A DNA stretch of 64,000 nt, taken from assembly GCA_020024215.1 (NCBI GenBank), contig JAHHUC010000002.1, positions 1-64,000 on the forward strand, read 5' to 3'. This DNA comes from Oscillospiraceae bacterium. Lineage in GTDB: Bacteria > Bacillota > Clostridia > Oscillospirales > Ruminococcaceae. The position numbers and the translations under genes were made by a program. Below are positions 9,321-16,763 of this stretch, piece by piece (position 1 is the first letter of the stretch; every line of letters begins with the position of its first letter). Below the pieces are notes generated by a model. The model did no database searches and was not told the origin of the DNA. It worked only from the letters and a program-made list of their open reading frames with translations.

Positions 9321-9466
9321 CTTTTTTTGGTGATGTTCACCACTTCAATCCTTTTTTTGCATATATCAGTATTTTTATGCAGAAAAAGAATTGTGTAAGC
9401 CACATTCTATCACAGCTATGGCTTATGTACAAGTAGTTTTTTGATTTAATCTTTTAAAGTGAAACA
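9300..9466. repeat. Left copy of a 167-bp direct repeat (NSS gene 5' end and promoter)
   Basis: Matches 16437-16603 with about four mismatches. It includes the start codon, leader and promoter of the NSS transporter gene. Sequence beyond GTGAAACA is unrelated in the two copies. The two copies flank the amino-acid block. Confidence 0.9.
9404..9432 (-). promoter_or_regulatory. Sigma-A promoter of the NSS transporter gene
   Basis: TTGTAC, 17-base spacer, TAGAAT, reading toward the transporter. An identical copy is present in the right-hand repeat at 16541-16569, where it no longer drives an intact gene. Confidence 0.7.
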
Positions 9467-9882
9467 ATCAGAGCACTTTTTAAGCATAAAAAAGGCTGTA
9501 AAATGGCAGTAAGGCTGAAAAAATCAACAGATAAAAAATTATGGCAGATGATAAAAATTTATACTTTGTCTATACATCTCTATCAACATGATATGAATAC
9601 AGCTAAATGCTATGTTATGTAAAATTTATAAAAATACAAATGTCATCAGGCGCAATACCGGAATATATCACATAAACAAATGCCCGAAAATGGTCAGCTG
9701 CCCGATAATGAGCATATGCGCTCAAAAACGGTCACAGCAAGATGGAATTTTAAAAGCGGGCAAACGGCCAAAAACAGAAAAATAAGAAATACATGCTTAC
9801 CTTTGCTGTATAAATATGCCTGTAAGGGAAAATAAAGTGATGCAAATGAGAAAAAAGCAAAAAACAAAATCGCTCTTAAAGG
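9467..9882. other. Upstream region of the amino-acid block, no gene seen
   Basis: AT-rich sequence without a plausible coding frame. It forms the left boundary of the block and carries the clustered dyads listed next. A frame that would extend the dehydrogenase back to 9816 crosses the sigma-54 promoter and is rejected. Confidence 0.5.
9681..9724 (+). promoter_or_regulatory. Candidate upstream activator sites for the sigma-54 regulator
   Basis: Three 16-base elements fit TGnnC-N6-GnnCA: TGCCCGAAAATGGTCA, TGCCCGATAATGAGCA and the overlapping TGAGCATATGCGCTCA, the last with perfect five-base arms. They end about 160 bases before the -24 element, the usual distance for enhancer-binding activators. 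One more element of this form (TGCTCTGCACAGCACA, 11235-11250) precedes the gltS-like gene. The assignment to the activator encoded in the block is inference. Confidence 0.5.
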
Positions 9883-9898
9883 TTGGCACAATATTTGC
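9883..9898 (+). promoter_or_regulatory. Sigma-54 (-24/-12) promoter
   Basis: TTGGCAC, five bases, TTGC: GG and GC are placed as in the sigma-54 consensus TGGCAC-N5-TTGC. It lies about 60 bases before the dehydrogenase start, and a sigma-54 activator is encoded three genes on. Confidence 0.78.
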
Positions 9899-9956
9899 GT
9901 TATATATAGGCAGAGCTGAGCAAGATCTCAGAATAAAAATGCGGAGGGAATACATG

Positions 9957-11120
9957 ATGAAATTTGGACTTTTGAAAGATATTAAGGTTGGTGAATATCG
10001 CACCATTGTAACACCTGCTGAGGTCAACGCCATCATAGGGGACGGACATGAGGTTTATGTGCAGCGCGGTGCAGGCGAGGGCTCCGGTTTTTCCGATGAC
10101 AGCTATGTGGCTGAGGGCGCCAAGATGCTCGATACAATGGAGGAAATATATGCAGTCTGCGATATGGTGACCAAGGTTAAGGAGCTTGAGCCTTGCGAAT
10201 ACAAGCTGCTGCGTGAAAACCAGATCATATTTACCTGTATCCACCCTGCTGCCCACCCTAAGGAGCTTCAGGCTATATTGGACAGCAGATGCATCGCCTT
10301 CACTGCTGAGGATGCCCACCGCTACGGCTCTCCCAACTGTGAGGCTGCCGGCAAGCAGGGCGCTCTGATGGGATTGGAATCTCTTCAATCCATTCACGGC
10401 GGCAAGGGCAAGTTTGTCAACGGCTTAGGCGGCGCTCCGGGAGTTAAGGCCCTGGTTCTGGGCGGAGGAACTGTCGGACGTGCTGTCACCTCTGTGCTGC
10501 ACGCTCTGGGTGCTTGGGTAACTGTGATGGATGTGAATATCGGCTGTCTGAGAGACATCAAAAGGCAGTTTAATGAGGAGGTCAACACCATGATTTCCAA
10601 CCGCTACAACATCAAAAAGCTGCTGCCTGAGATTGATGTGGTCTACAACTGTGTGAAGTGGCCTAAGGATGCAGCCGATTTCATGATAACGCGTGAGATG
10701 GTGCGCTCTATGGAGAAGGGCTCTGTAATTGTGGATATAAGCAATGACATAGGCGCTATTGAAACCTTCCACGAAACCACACACGATAACCCCCGCTACA
10801 TTGAGGAGGGCGTGGTCCACTACTGTGTCAGCAACATTCCCGGCTCTATTGCCCAGTCCACATCTATCGCTTATTCTGCCTCGGTGCTGCCTCACTTCCG
10901 TTCCATTTTAAACAACGGTGTAGCTGAGGCCTGCGTCAAAGATGGCTTTTTGCGCCGCAGCCTTACCGCCTACAAGGGCTATCTGACACATGAAGAGAGC
11001 AGCGCCATACAGAACCGCCCGTGGATTCGCCCCGAGGACATTTTGGAAATTGCCGATCGCAATCTGGACATGGCCCCTCCTGCAACCGGCACAAGGTCTG
11101 ATAACTTCATAAAGAAATAA
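9957..11120 (+). CDS. Alanine dehydrogenase family protein
   Basis: 387 residues in the two-domain fold of alanine dehydrogenase and transhydrogenase. Residues that bind pyruvate or do catalysis in known alanine dehydrogenases are at matching places: Arg15 (GEYR), Lys75 (KVKE) and His96 (CIHPAAH). A Rossmann loop GGGTVGRA lies near 169-176. The later motif usually reading DVAIDQGG is changed here to DISNDIGA, so a related amino acid may be the substrate. The expected reaction is NAD-linked oxidative deamination, for example L-alanine to pyruvate and ammonia. GGAGGG lies eight bases before this ATG; an adjacent ATG three bases earlier is also possible. Expression is probably sigma-54 dependent. 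Confidence 0.8.
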   Translation: MKFGLLKDIKVGEYRTIVTPAEVNAIIGDGHEVYVQRGAGEGSGFSDDSYVAEGAKMLDTMEEIYAVCDMVTKVKELEPCEYKLLRENQIIFTCIHPAAHPKELQAILDSRCIAFTAEDAHRYGSPNCEAAGKQGALMGLESLQSIHGGKGKFVNGLGGAPGVKALVLGGGTVGRAVTSVLHALGAWVTVMDVNIGCLRDIKRQFNEEVNTMISNRYNIKKLLPEIDVVYNCVKWPKDAADFMITREMVRSMEKGSVIVDISNDIGAIETFHETTHDNPRYIEEGVVHYCVSNIPGSIAQSTSIAYSASVLPHFRSILNNGVAEACVKDGFLRRSLTAYKGYLTHEESSAIQNRPWIRPEDILEIADRNLDMAPPATGTRSDNFIKK

Positions 11121-11143
11121 ACCGATATAACTGCCTCAAGCTG

Positions 11144-11187
11144 CCTTGGTATGTCAGCTTTGTCAGCTTTTGTACCAAGGTATTTTT
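11144..11187 (+). terminator. Intrinsic terminator after the alanine dehydrogenase gene
   Basis: CCTTGGTA/TACCAAGG stem with a 21-base loop, then TATTTTTT. Because no clear promoter follows, the gltS-like gene may depend on read-through. Confidence 0.6.
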
Positions 11188-11278
11188 TAAAACAGGCATA
11201 AGTATAGGAGGGTAAACGGCTTTCTGCTGAGAAATGCTCTGCACAGCACATAGCCAAGATAAATTAAGGAGGTAAGCT

Positions 11279-12640
11279 ATGAGCGCTCAAGATGTATTGA
11301 TGGACTTTGCGATTGCGTCCGTATTTATTCTGTTCGGACTTCTGATCCGTGCCAAAGTTTCCTTTGTTCAGAAATTCTTTGTGCCTGCCAGCATGATAGC
11401 AGGCTTCATTGCACTGGCACTCGGCAGCCAGGGATTAAACATACTCCCCTTCTCTGACAGCATCGGCAGCTACCCCGGTGTTCTTATTATCCTGATTTTT
11501 GCTGCCGTCGGACTTAACGGCTTCACATTCTCCAAAGAGGGCTTTAAGTCTGACATGGGACGCATTGGCTCCTATTTTTCCTATAAGGTTCTGGCTCAGG
11601 TCATTCAGTTTGCACTGGCTCCCCTCTTCTCCATCCTTGTGATTTCCAAGATATTTCCCGACATCAATTACAGCTTCGGCCTTCTGCTGGCAGCCGGCTT
11701 TTCCGGAGGACACGGCACCGCCGCCGCTGTTGGCTCAGCACTTAATAAGATGGGCTTTGCCGATGCCACTGATATTGCCATGACCTGCGCCACCGTAGGT
11801 ATTCTCTCGGGTATATTCGGGGGACTTTTCTTCATCAAGCTGGGCACTAAACGCGGCTGGACCAAGTATATTGACAGCTTTCAGTATATTTCCGGCGATC
11901 TGCGCACCGGTATGATAAAGGATGATGAGAATCGCCCCTTTATGGGCAAGGAGACAATTTCCTCTGTGGCTTTGGATCCGCTGGCATGGCACCTTGCCCT
12001 GCTGCTGACCGCCTGCGGAAGCGGCATTGTAATCAACAAATGGATTTTAAAGACGACCGGGCTGGATCTTCCCAATTACCTGCTGGCCTTTTTGGCTGCC
12101 ATATTGATGTTTTTCTTTAACCGCAAAGTCGGAATCTGCCATTATGTTGACGAAAATGTGGTCAACCGCATCTCCGGTACTGCAACTGATTTTCTGGTAT
12201 TCTTCGGCATCGCCTCCATAAAGATTTCTGTAATTGTAAAATATGCCATGCCGCTGGTTCTCTTGCTGATTTTTGGCATTGTGATTGTTGTTGTGACACT
12301 TATGTACTTTGGCCCCGCCATGAACAAGGGCAGCTGGTTTGAGCGCTCCATCTTTGTATGGGGCTATTCCACCGGAGTGTTTGCAATAGGCTTCATTCTG
12401 CTGCGCATAGTGGACCCTCTGAACAAATCCAAAACCTTGAATGACACCGCTTTTGCAGCACCCTTTACCACACCTATTGAGATGTTTGCCTGGTCGATGG
12501 GGCCAATTATGCTGATGAACGGACAGCACTGGAAATTTGTATGCCTCTATCTGGCAATTCTGGCTGCCTGCATTATTGTAAACATAATGTTCAAGTGGTG
12601 GTATCGCAAACTTCCCCTTGATCGTCCGGCAGATGACTAA
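11279..12640 (+). CDS. Sodium/glutamate symporter family protein (GltS-like)
   Basis: 453 residues, almost wholly hydrophobic, with two inverted halves. The first half carries GFSGGHGTAAAVG near residue 140, the re-entrant loop signature of GltS. The second half ends in a hydrophilic tail (KLPLDRPADD). GltS imports glutamate with Na+ across the cell membrane. AAGGAGG precedes the ATG. Position between an amino-acid dehydrogenase and an ornithine-cyclodeaminase relative suggests it brings in the substrate of the pathway, which need not be glutamate. Confidence 0.85.
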   Translation: MSAQDVLMDFAIASVFILFGLLIRAKVSFVQKFFVPASMIAGFIALALGSQGLNILPFSDSIGSYPGVLIILIFAAVGLNGFTFSKEGFKSDMGRIGSYFSYKVLAQVIQFALAPLFSILVISKIFPDINYSFGLLLAAGFSGGHGTAAAVGSALNKMGFADATDIAMTCATVGILSGIFGGLFFIKLGTKRGWTKYIDSFQYISGDLRTGMIKDDENRPFMGKETISSVALDPLAWHLALLLTACGSGIVINKWILKTTGLDLPNYLLAFLAAILMFFFNRKVGICHYVDENVVNRISGTATDFLVFFGIASIKISVIVKYAMPLVLLLIFGIVIVVVTLMYFGPAMNKGSWFERSIFVWGYSTGVFAIGFILLRIVDPLNKSKTLNDTAFAAPFTTPIEMFAWSMGPIMLMNGQHWKFVCLYLAILAACIIVNIMFKWWYRKLPLDRPADD

Positions 12641-12731
12641 AAAATTAAATTTTTCCCTTATGTACGCAGCACTATTTTTATATGATAAAATAATAAAATC
12701 GTGATGAAACGATGGAAAGAGGTGCGCTGCA

Positions 12732-14168
12732 ATGAGGCTGATTGAGGAACTGTTCCAAGGCAAGGGATATATTGACGGCATCACCATCATCAATTTAGAT
12801 GGCGAAATTCTGTTTACTGCCAAATTTAATGAGAAGCTTAATCCGGATGTTATGCAGGATGATACGGTTGGGAAAAACTTCTTTGAGATATATCAGAATC
12901 TTAACCCCGGTACCAGCACCACCATAAAGGCGATGGAGTGTGGTGTACCTGTCTATGTGGAGGATCAGCTGCTGAAGATCAAGGGGAAGGAATCCATCAG
13001 AATTACATCCCTTTCAATCCCAATCAAGCGGGGGGAGCGAACGGTGGGCGCCATCGACCTGTCACTTCAGGAAACAGAGAGCGACGCTGCACCTGATGTG
13101 GTTCCGGTGCAGCTTAGCACATCGGACTTTTCAAAGGACAATACAAAAAAATTATTCAACCAGGACACAGCCCACTTTACCATAGATGACATAATCGCCA
13201 ACGAGAAAAAGATGCGTCAGCTTAAAAGCTATGTCCCGGTGGTAGCAAACTGCTCACTGCCTGTCCTTATTTATGGGGAAACAGGAACCGGAAAGGAGGT
13301 CTTTGCACAGGCCATCCACAATTCCTCTCCCCGCCGGAATATGCCCTTTGTGGCACAAAACTGTGCCGCCTTGCCGGAGACACTGTTGGAAAGCATCCTG
13401 TTTGGCACAGCAAAGGGTGCATTCACAGGCGCTGCCGAGAATAAGGGCCTTTTTGAATTAGCCGACGGCGGAACGCTGTTCTTGGATGAAATCAACTCCA
13501 TGCCCATTTTGCTTCAATCCAAGCTGCTTAGGGTGCTTCAGGATGGCTGCTTCCGTGCCCTTGGCTCCCGATATGTAAAAAGCGTGGATGTCAAGGTGAT
13601 TGCCGCCATAAATGTGGATCCTCTGCTGGCCATTGAAAAGGGACAGCTGCGCCAGGACATCTACTACCGCCTGAGCATGATGTCAATTAACATTCCTCCC
13701 CTGCGTGATCGAAAGGGGGACATTCATTCCTTTATCAAGCTCTATGTAAACAAGCATAATGCAACCTTTCAAAAACAGATCCGCTACATCTCTAAAAATC
13801 TCATTGCCGCTATGGAGTCCTACGACTGGCCGGGAAATTTGCGGGAGCTGGAGCACATCATTGTGTACGGCATGAGCAGGGTGGACAGCATGGAGACTGT
13901 GCTGAAATTAAAGGATATTCAGGATAAGTTCCCACAGCTTTTAAGAAAGCAGACAGAAGCTGCACAGCAGCCTGTCTGTATGCTGCGCCAGACGGATCTG
14001 CCTGTCGGGCCCTGCTCCTTGCGCCAGATTATGCAGGAAATTGAGCGAAGCTTAATCTCAGAGGCATTGGAGGCAACCGGCGGCAATGTGGCCAAGGCAG
14101 CCAGACGTCTTCAGATTCCCCGGCAGACACTTAACCGAAAGATACAGCAGTTAGAGATAAAGATATAA
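12732..14168 (+). CDS. Sigma-54 dependent transcriptional activator with PAS and Fis-type domains
   Basis: 478 residues. Residues 1-110 look like a PAS sensor domain. A AAA+ domain follows with Walker A GETGTGKE (182-189), the sigma-54 contact loop GAFTGA (229-234) and Walker B LFLDEIN (249-255). The C-terminal Fis-type helix-turn-helix is near 445-475 (GGNVAKAARRLQIPRQTL). It resembles RocR-like regulators of amino-acid use. GAGGTG lies before the ATG. The -24/-12 promoter and the dyads upstream of the block are the obvious targets. What ligand the PAS domain senses cannot be read from the sequence. Confidence 0.92.
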   Translation: MRLIEELFQGKGYIDGITIINLDGEILFTAKFNEKLNPDVMQDDTVGKNFFEIYQNLNPGTSTTIKAMECGVPVYVEDQLLKIKGKESIRITSLSIPIKRGERTVGAIDLSLQETESDAAPDVVPVQLSTSDFSKDNTKKLFNQDTAHFTIDDIIANEKKMRQLKSYVPVVANCSLPVLIYGETGTGKEVFAQAIHNSSPRRNMPFVAQNCAALPETLLESILFGTAKGAFTGAAENKGLFELADGGTLFLDEINSMPILLQSKLLRVLQDGCFRALGSRYVKSVDVKVIAAINVDPLLAIEKGQLRQDIYYRLSMMSINIPPLRDRKGDIHSFIKLYVNKHNATFQKQIRYISKNLIAAMESYDWPGNLRELEHIIVYGMSRVDSMETVLKLKDIQDKFPQLLRKQTEAAQQPVCMLRQTDLPVGPCSLRQIMQEIERSLISEALEATGGNVAKAARRLQIPRQTLNRKIQQLEIKI

Positions 14169-14213
14169 GCCTTTGGAGCTATGGAAGATAAGGTTGAATT
14201 TTTGAAGATTCAA

Positions 14214-15046
14214 ATGAAAAAAAACTGTTAAAAATACTTTGCTGCTTTTGGAAATCCGTGATTTACAGCCTTGGCACAGACTGCTTTATTGTGCCTGCCA
14301 AAATTGCCCCCGGCGGTGCAGCAGGCATTGCGCTATTGATAAACCATGTGACCAACCTGCTTGTCGGTACATTTACACTGCTGAGCAACCTGCCCCTTTT
14401 ATTTTTGGCATGAAAATATCTCAGCTGCAATTTTGCAATCAATACTGCTGTGCCGGTCATCATTGTCCTTGACTTCATTGTTACCCATTTGTGTCCGCTG
14501 TATGCCAAAGATCGGCTGATGGGCAATGGGAAAATCGCAGTAGGCATTGGCATGGGACTTGTATTCATAGCCGGCTGCACCACCGGCGGAACCGACATCG
14601 CCGAATATCTTCTGCAAAAGAAATTTCTATATTTTCCCATTCGGCGGGCACTTCTGATAATTGAGGGCTTTGTTCTGGCCGGCTCCATCGTGGTGTTCCA
14701 GAATGTGGATGCAGGTCTTTTGGGACTTATCAGTGTGTTTGTCCGGACCAAAACCATTGATGCGCTGATGTATGGAAGCATATCGGCAAATCAGGCCATC
14801 ATCATAACCGGGCAGTCCCATTCCGTTTCCAAGCGTATTATTCAGGAATTGGAGCGAACCGCCACCATTTTGAACGGACATGGCGCATACAGCAAAGCCC
14901 CTGTTGATGTTGTGCTCTGCACAGTCAGAAAATCTGAAATTGCAAAGCTTAAAACAATTATCAGCGACTGCGGCAAGGATGCCTTTGTTACAGCAAATGA
15001 AACTGTCGAGGTTCTGGGGCTTGGCTTCAAAGACTTTTCAAAATGA
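14214..15046 (+). pseudogene. YitT family membrane protein gene, disrupted
   Basis: The frame from 14222 onward encodes a YitT-type protein (FIVPAKIAPGGAAGIAL, then helices and a C-terminal DUF2179 domain), but two lesions break it. The only good ATG, at 14214, is followed by eight A, so it is out of frame by one base. In addition an in-frame TGA at 14411-14413 stands where homologues have a coding triplet, probably Trp. The last 199 codons (from 14450) are open. The function of YitT proteins is unknown. Sequencing error could explain one lesion, but two make true decay likely. Confidence 0.72.
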
Positions 15047-15121
15047 GCAGATAAGAACATTTTCAGACTGCACTGTCAGCTTCTTTGAAACAACATAATT
15101 AAATGAAAGGACCTGAAAAAA

Positions 15122-16234
15122 ATGGATGAGAGACTTAACTTTTTGTTCCTGACTGAGGAGGAAGCCATTCAAGCCGGCGCTAAGGATATGGCACACTGCA
15201 TTGAGGTGATGGATGAGGTCTTTCAGCTTATGGGCAAGGGGGATTATATCATGGGAGGCCCAAACCACAACGCCCATGGAATCAAGATCTATTTTCCAAA
15301 GGAAACAAAATTCCCCAATATGCCAATCAAGGGGCCGGACCGCCGCTTTATGGCCCTGCCTGCCTATCTTGGCGGACGATACAACTGCTGCGGACAGAAG
15401 TGGTACGGCTCCAACATTGCCAACCATGAAAAAGGTCTGCCCCGCTCCATCCTGACCACTCTGCTCAATGACCCGGACACCGGCGCTCCCATTGCATTTA
15501 TCTCCGCCAATGCACTGAGCGCAACTCGAACCGGTGCAATTCCCGCAGTAGGCGCCAAATATTTTGCCCGAAAGGATGCAAAGGTGCTCAGTGCCGTCGG
15601 CGCAGGTGTCATCGGGCGTGCCTGTATGTCTGCTCTGATGATTGCCCTTAAAAATATTGAGGAGGTTCGGGTGTATGATCTTAACTATGAGGCTGCCAAA
15701 GCCTGCTGCGACCAGCTGTCCTGTACCTACGGCGTGCGCGCTCTGGCTGTTGGCAGTGTGGAGGAGGCTGTGTGCAAAGCAGACGTGGTCAATGTGGCAA
15801 CCTCCGGTGCTGTCTCACCCGAAATTCGGGATGAGTGGCTTAAGGAGGGTGTGCTGCTAACCTTGCCCGCCGGCGCCAATATCACCGGCAGCACCATGAA
15901 GAAATGCAGAATTGCTGTTGACAATCGTAAGATGTATGAGGCATACGCAAATGAGCTGCGTGGTCTGCCCGGAGGATTTTCTGCCAATCTCAGCGGAATC
16001 TGCGGTTTTATGATGGATTTGCTGGAAAGCAAAGAGCTTAATAATGAGGATATTGTGGATCTTGGTGACGTGGCCAATGGCAGCAGCATTGGCAGAAGCA
16101 ATGACAGCGAGCGGTTCATCTTCATTATGGACGGCATGCCTATTGAGGATGTGGCATGGGGCTGCACCATCTATCAGAACGCTTTGAAACAGGGCTTGGG
16201 AACCAGGCTCAACCTATGGGAGAATATACTGTAA
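15122..16234 (+). CDS. Ornithine cyclodeaminase / mu-crystallin family protein
   Basis: 370 residues, slightly longer than typical ornithine cyclodeaminase. The substrate-side motifs KWYGSN near 100 and ATRTGAIPAVGAKYFARK near 140 are followed by a Rossmann loop GAGVIGRACM near 163. The family includes ornithine cyclodeaminase (ornithine to proline plus ammonia), alanine dehydrogenase of archaea and imino-acid reductases, so the exact substrate is open. A GAAAGGA site precedes the ATG. It is the last gene of the sigma-54 block, and a hairpin terminator follows. Confidence 0.85.
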   Translation: MDERLNFLFLTEEEAIQAGAKDMAHCIEVMDEVFQLMGKGDYIMGGPNHNAHGIKIYFPKETKFPNMPIKGPDRRFMALPAYLGGRYNCCGQKWYGSNIANHEKGLPRSILTTLLNDPDTGAPIAFISANALSATRTGAIPAVGAKYFARKDAKVLSAVGAGVIGRACMSALMIALKNIEEVRVYDLNYEAAKACCDQLSCTYGVRALAVGSVEEAVCKADVVNVATSGAVSPEIRDEWLKEGVLLTLPAGANITGSTMKKCRIAVDNRKMYEAYANELRGLPGGFSANLSGICGFMMDLLESKELNNEDIVDLGDVANGSSIGRSNDSERFIFIMDGMPIEDVAWGCTIYQNALKQGLGTRLNLWENIL

Positions 16235-16253
16235 ATTCAAGATATCTTAAATA

Positions 16254-16300
16254 AAAGCCCTGTTCATGCGGCGAAATTTTGCTGTATGAACAGGGGCTTT
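16254..16300 (+). terminator. Intrinsic terminator at the end of the amino-acid block
   Basis: AAAGCCCTGTTCAT pairs with ATGAACAGGGGCTTT (one bulge), then ATGCTTT. The stem is strong and the T tract weak. Confidence 0.55.
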
Positions 16301-16401
16301 ATGCTTTGGAGGGAATGTTCAATATTCTCTCTGTGCAGCCTTCTTTTCGTTGAGAATATTTTCAATACATTCAGGATTCTCAGTGGACTGAGGCGCAATC
16401 C

Positions 16402-16603
16402 GGCGCCCCAAACAGAAGCCATAATGGGGAAATGCCGCCCTTGGCTTCTTTCTGCATCTTTTTTTGGTGATGTTCACTCCTTCAATCCTTTTTTTGCATA
16501 TATCAGTATTTTTATGCAGAAAAAGAATTGTGTAAGCCACATTCTATCACAGCTATGGCTTATGTACAAGTAGTTTTTTGATTTAATCTTTTAAAGTGAA
16601 ACA
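16402..16603 (-). pseudogene. Truncated copy of the NSS transporter gene 5' end
   Basis: Segment 16437-16603 repeats the start codon, leader and promoter of the NSS gene almost exactly. Segment 16402-16436 matches codons from 9162-9196 with about four mismatches. The 103 bases between them (9197-9299) are deleted, shifting the frame, and similarity stops before 16402. It is a dead fragment next to the upstream region of the ABC-F gene. Confidence 0.82.
16437..16603. repeat. Right copy of the 167-bp direct repeat
   Basis: Partner of 9300-9466 in the same orientation, offset 7137 bases. The right edge (after GAAACA) continues into the ABC-F upstream region. The rest of the 16301-16763 gap holds no gene. 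Confidence 0.9.
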
Positions 16604-16763
16604 TTTTCCCGCCTGCTGCAAAAAGTGAAATTTTTAAGCAGGTGTTTTATTTTGCAAATTTTTCTTTATTTGGCTAAATGCACAGCGAATGACAGCCTGA
16701 TACTGTTCAAAAATACTTTTCCGTGATATAGTATAAGAAAATCTATTTTAAGGGAGGGTAAAA

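Noticed and set aside
12047-12823. Open frame of 258 codons on the minus strand
   Set aside because: Shadow of the GltS-like gene and the start of the activator gene; His/Gln-rich nonsense composition.
9300-16603. Composite transposon or integrative element
   Set aside because: No transposase, integrase or terminal inverted repeats; the flanking repeat is part of a host gene, not an insertion sequence.
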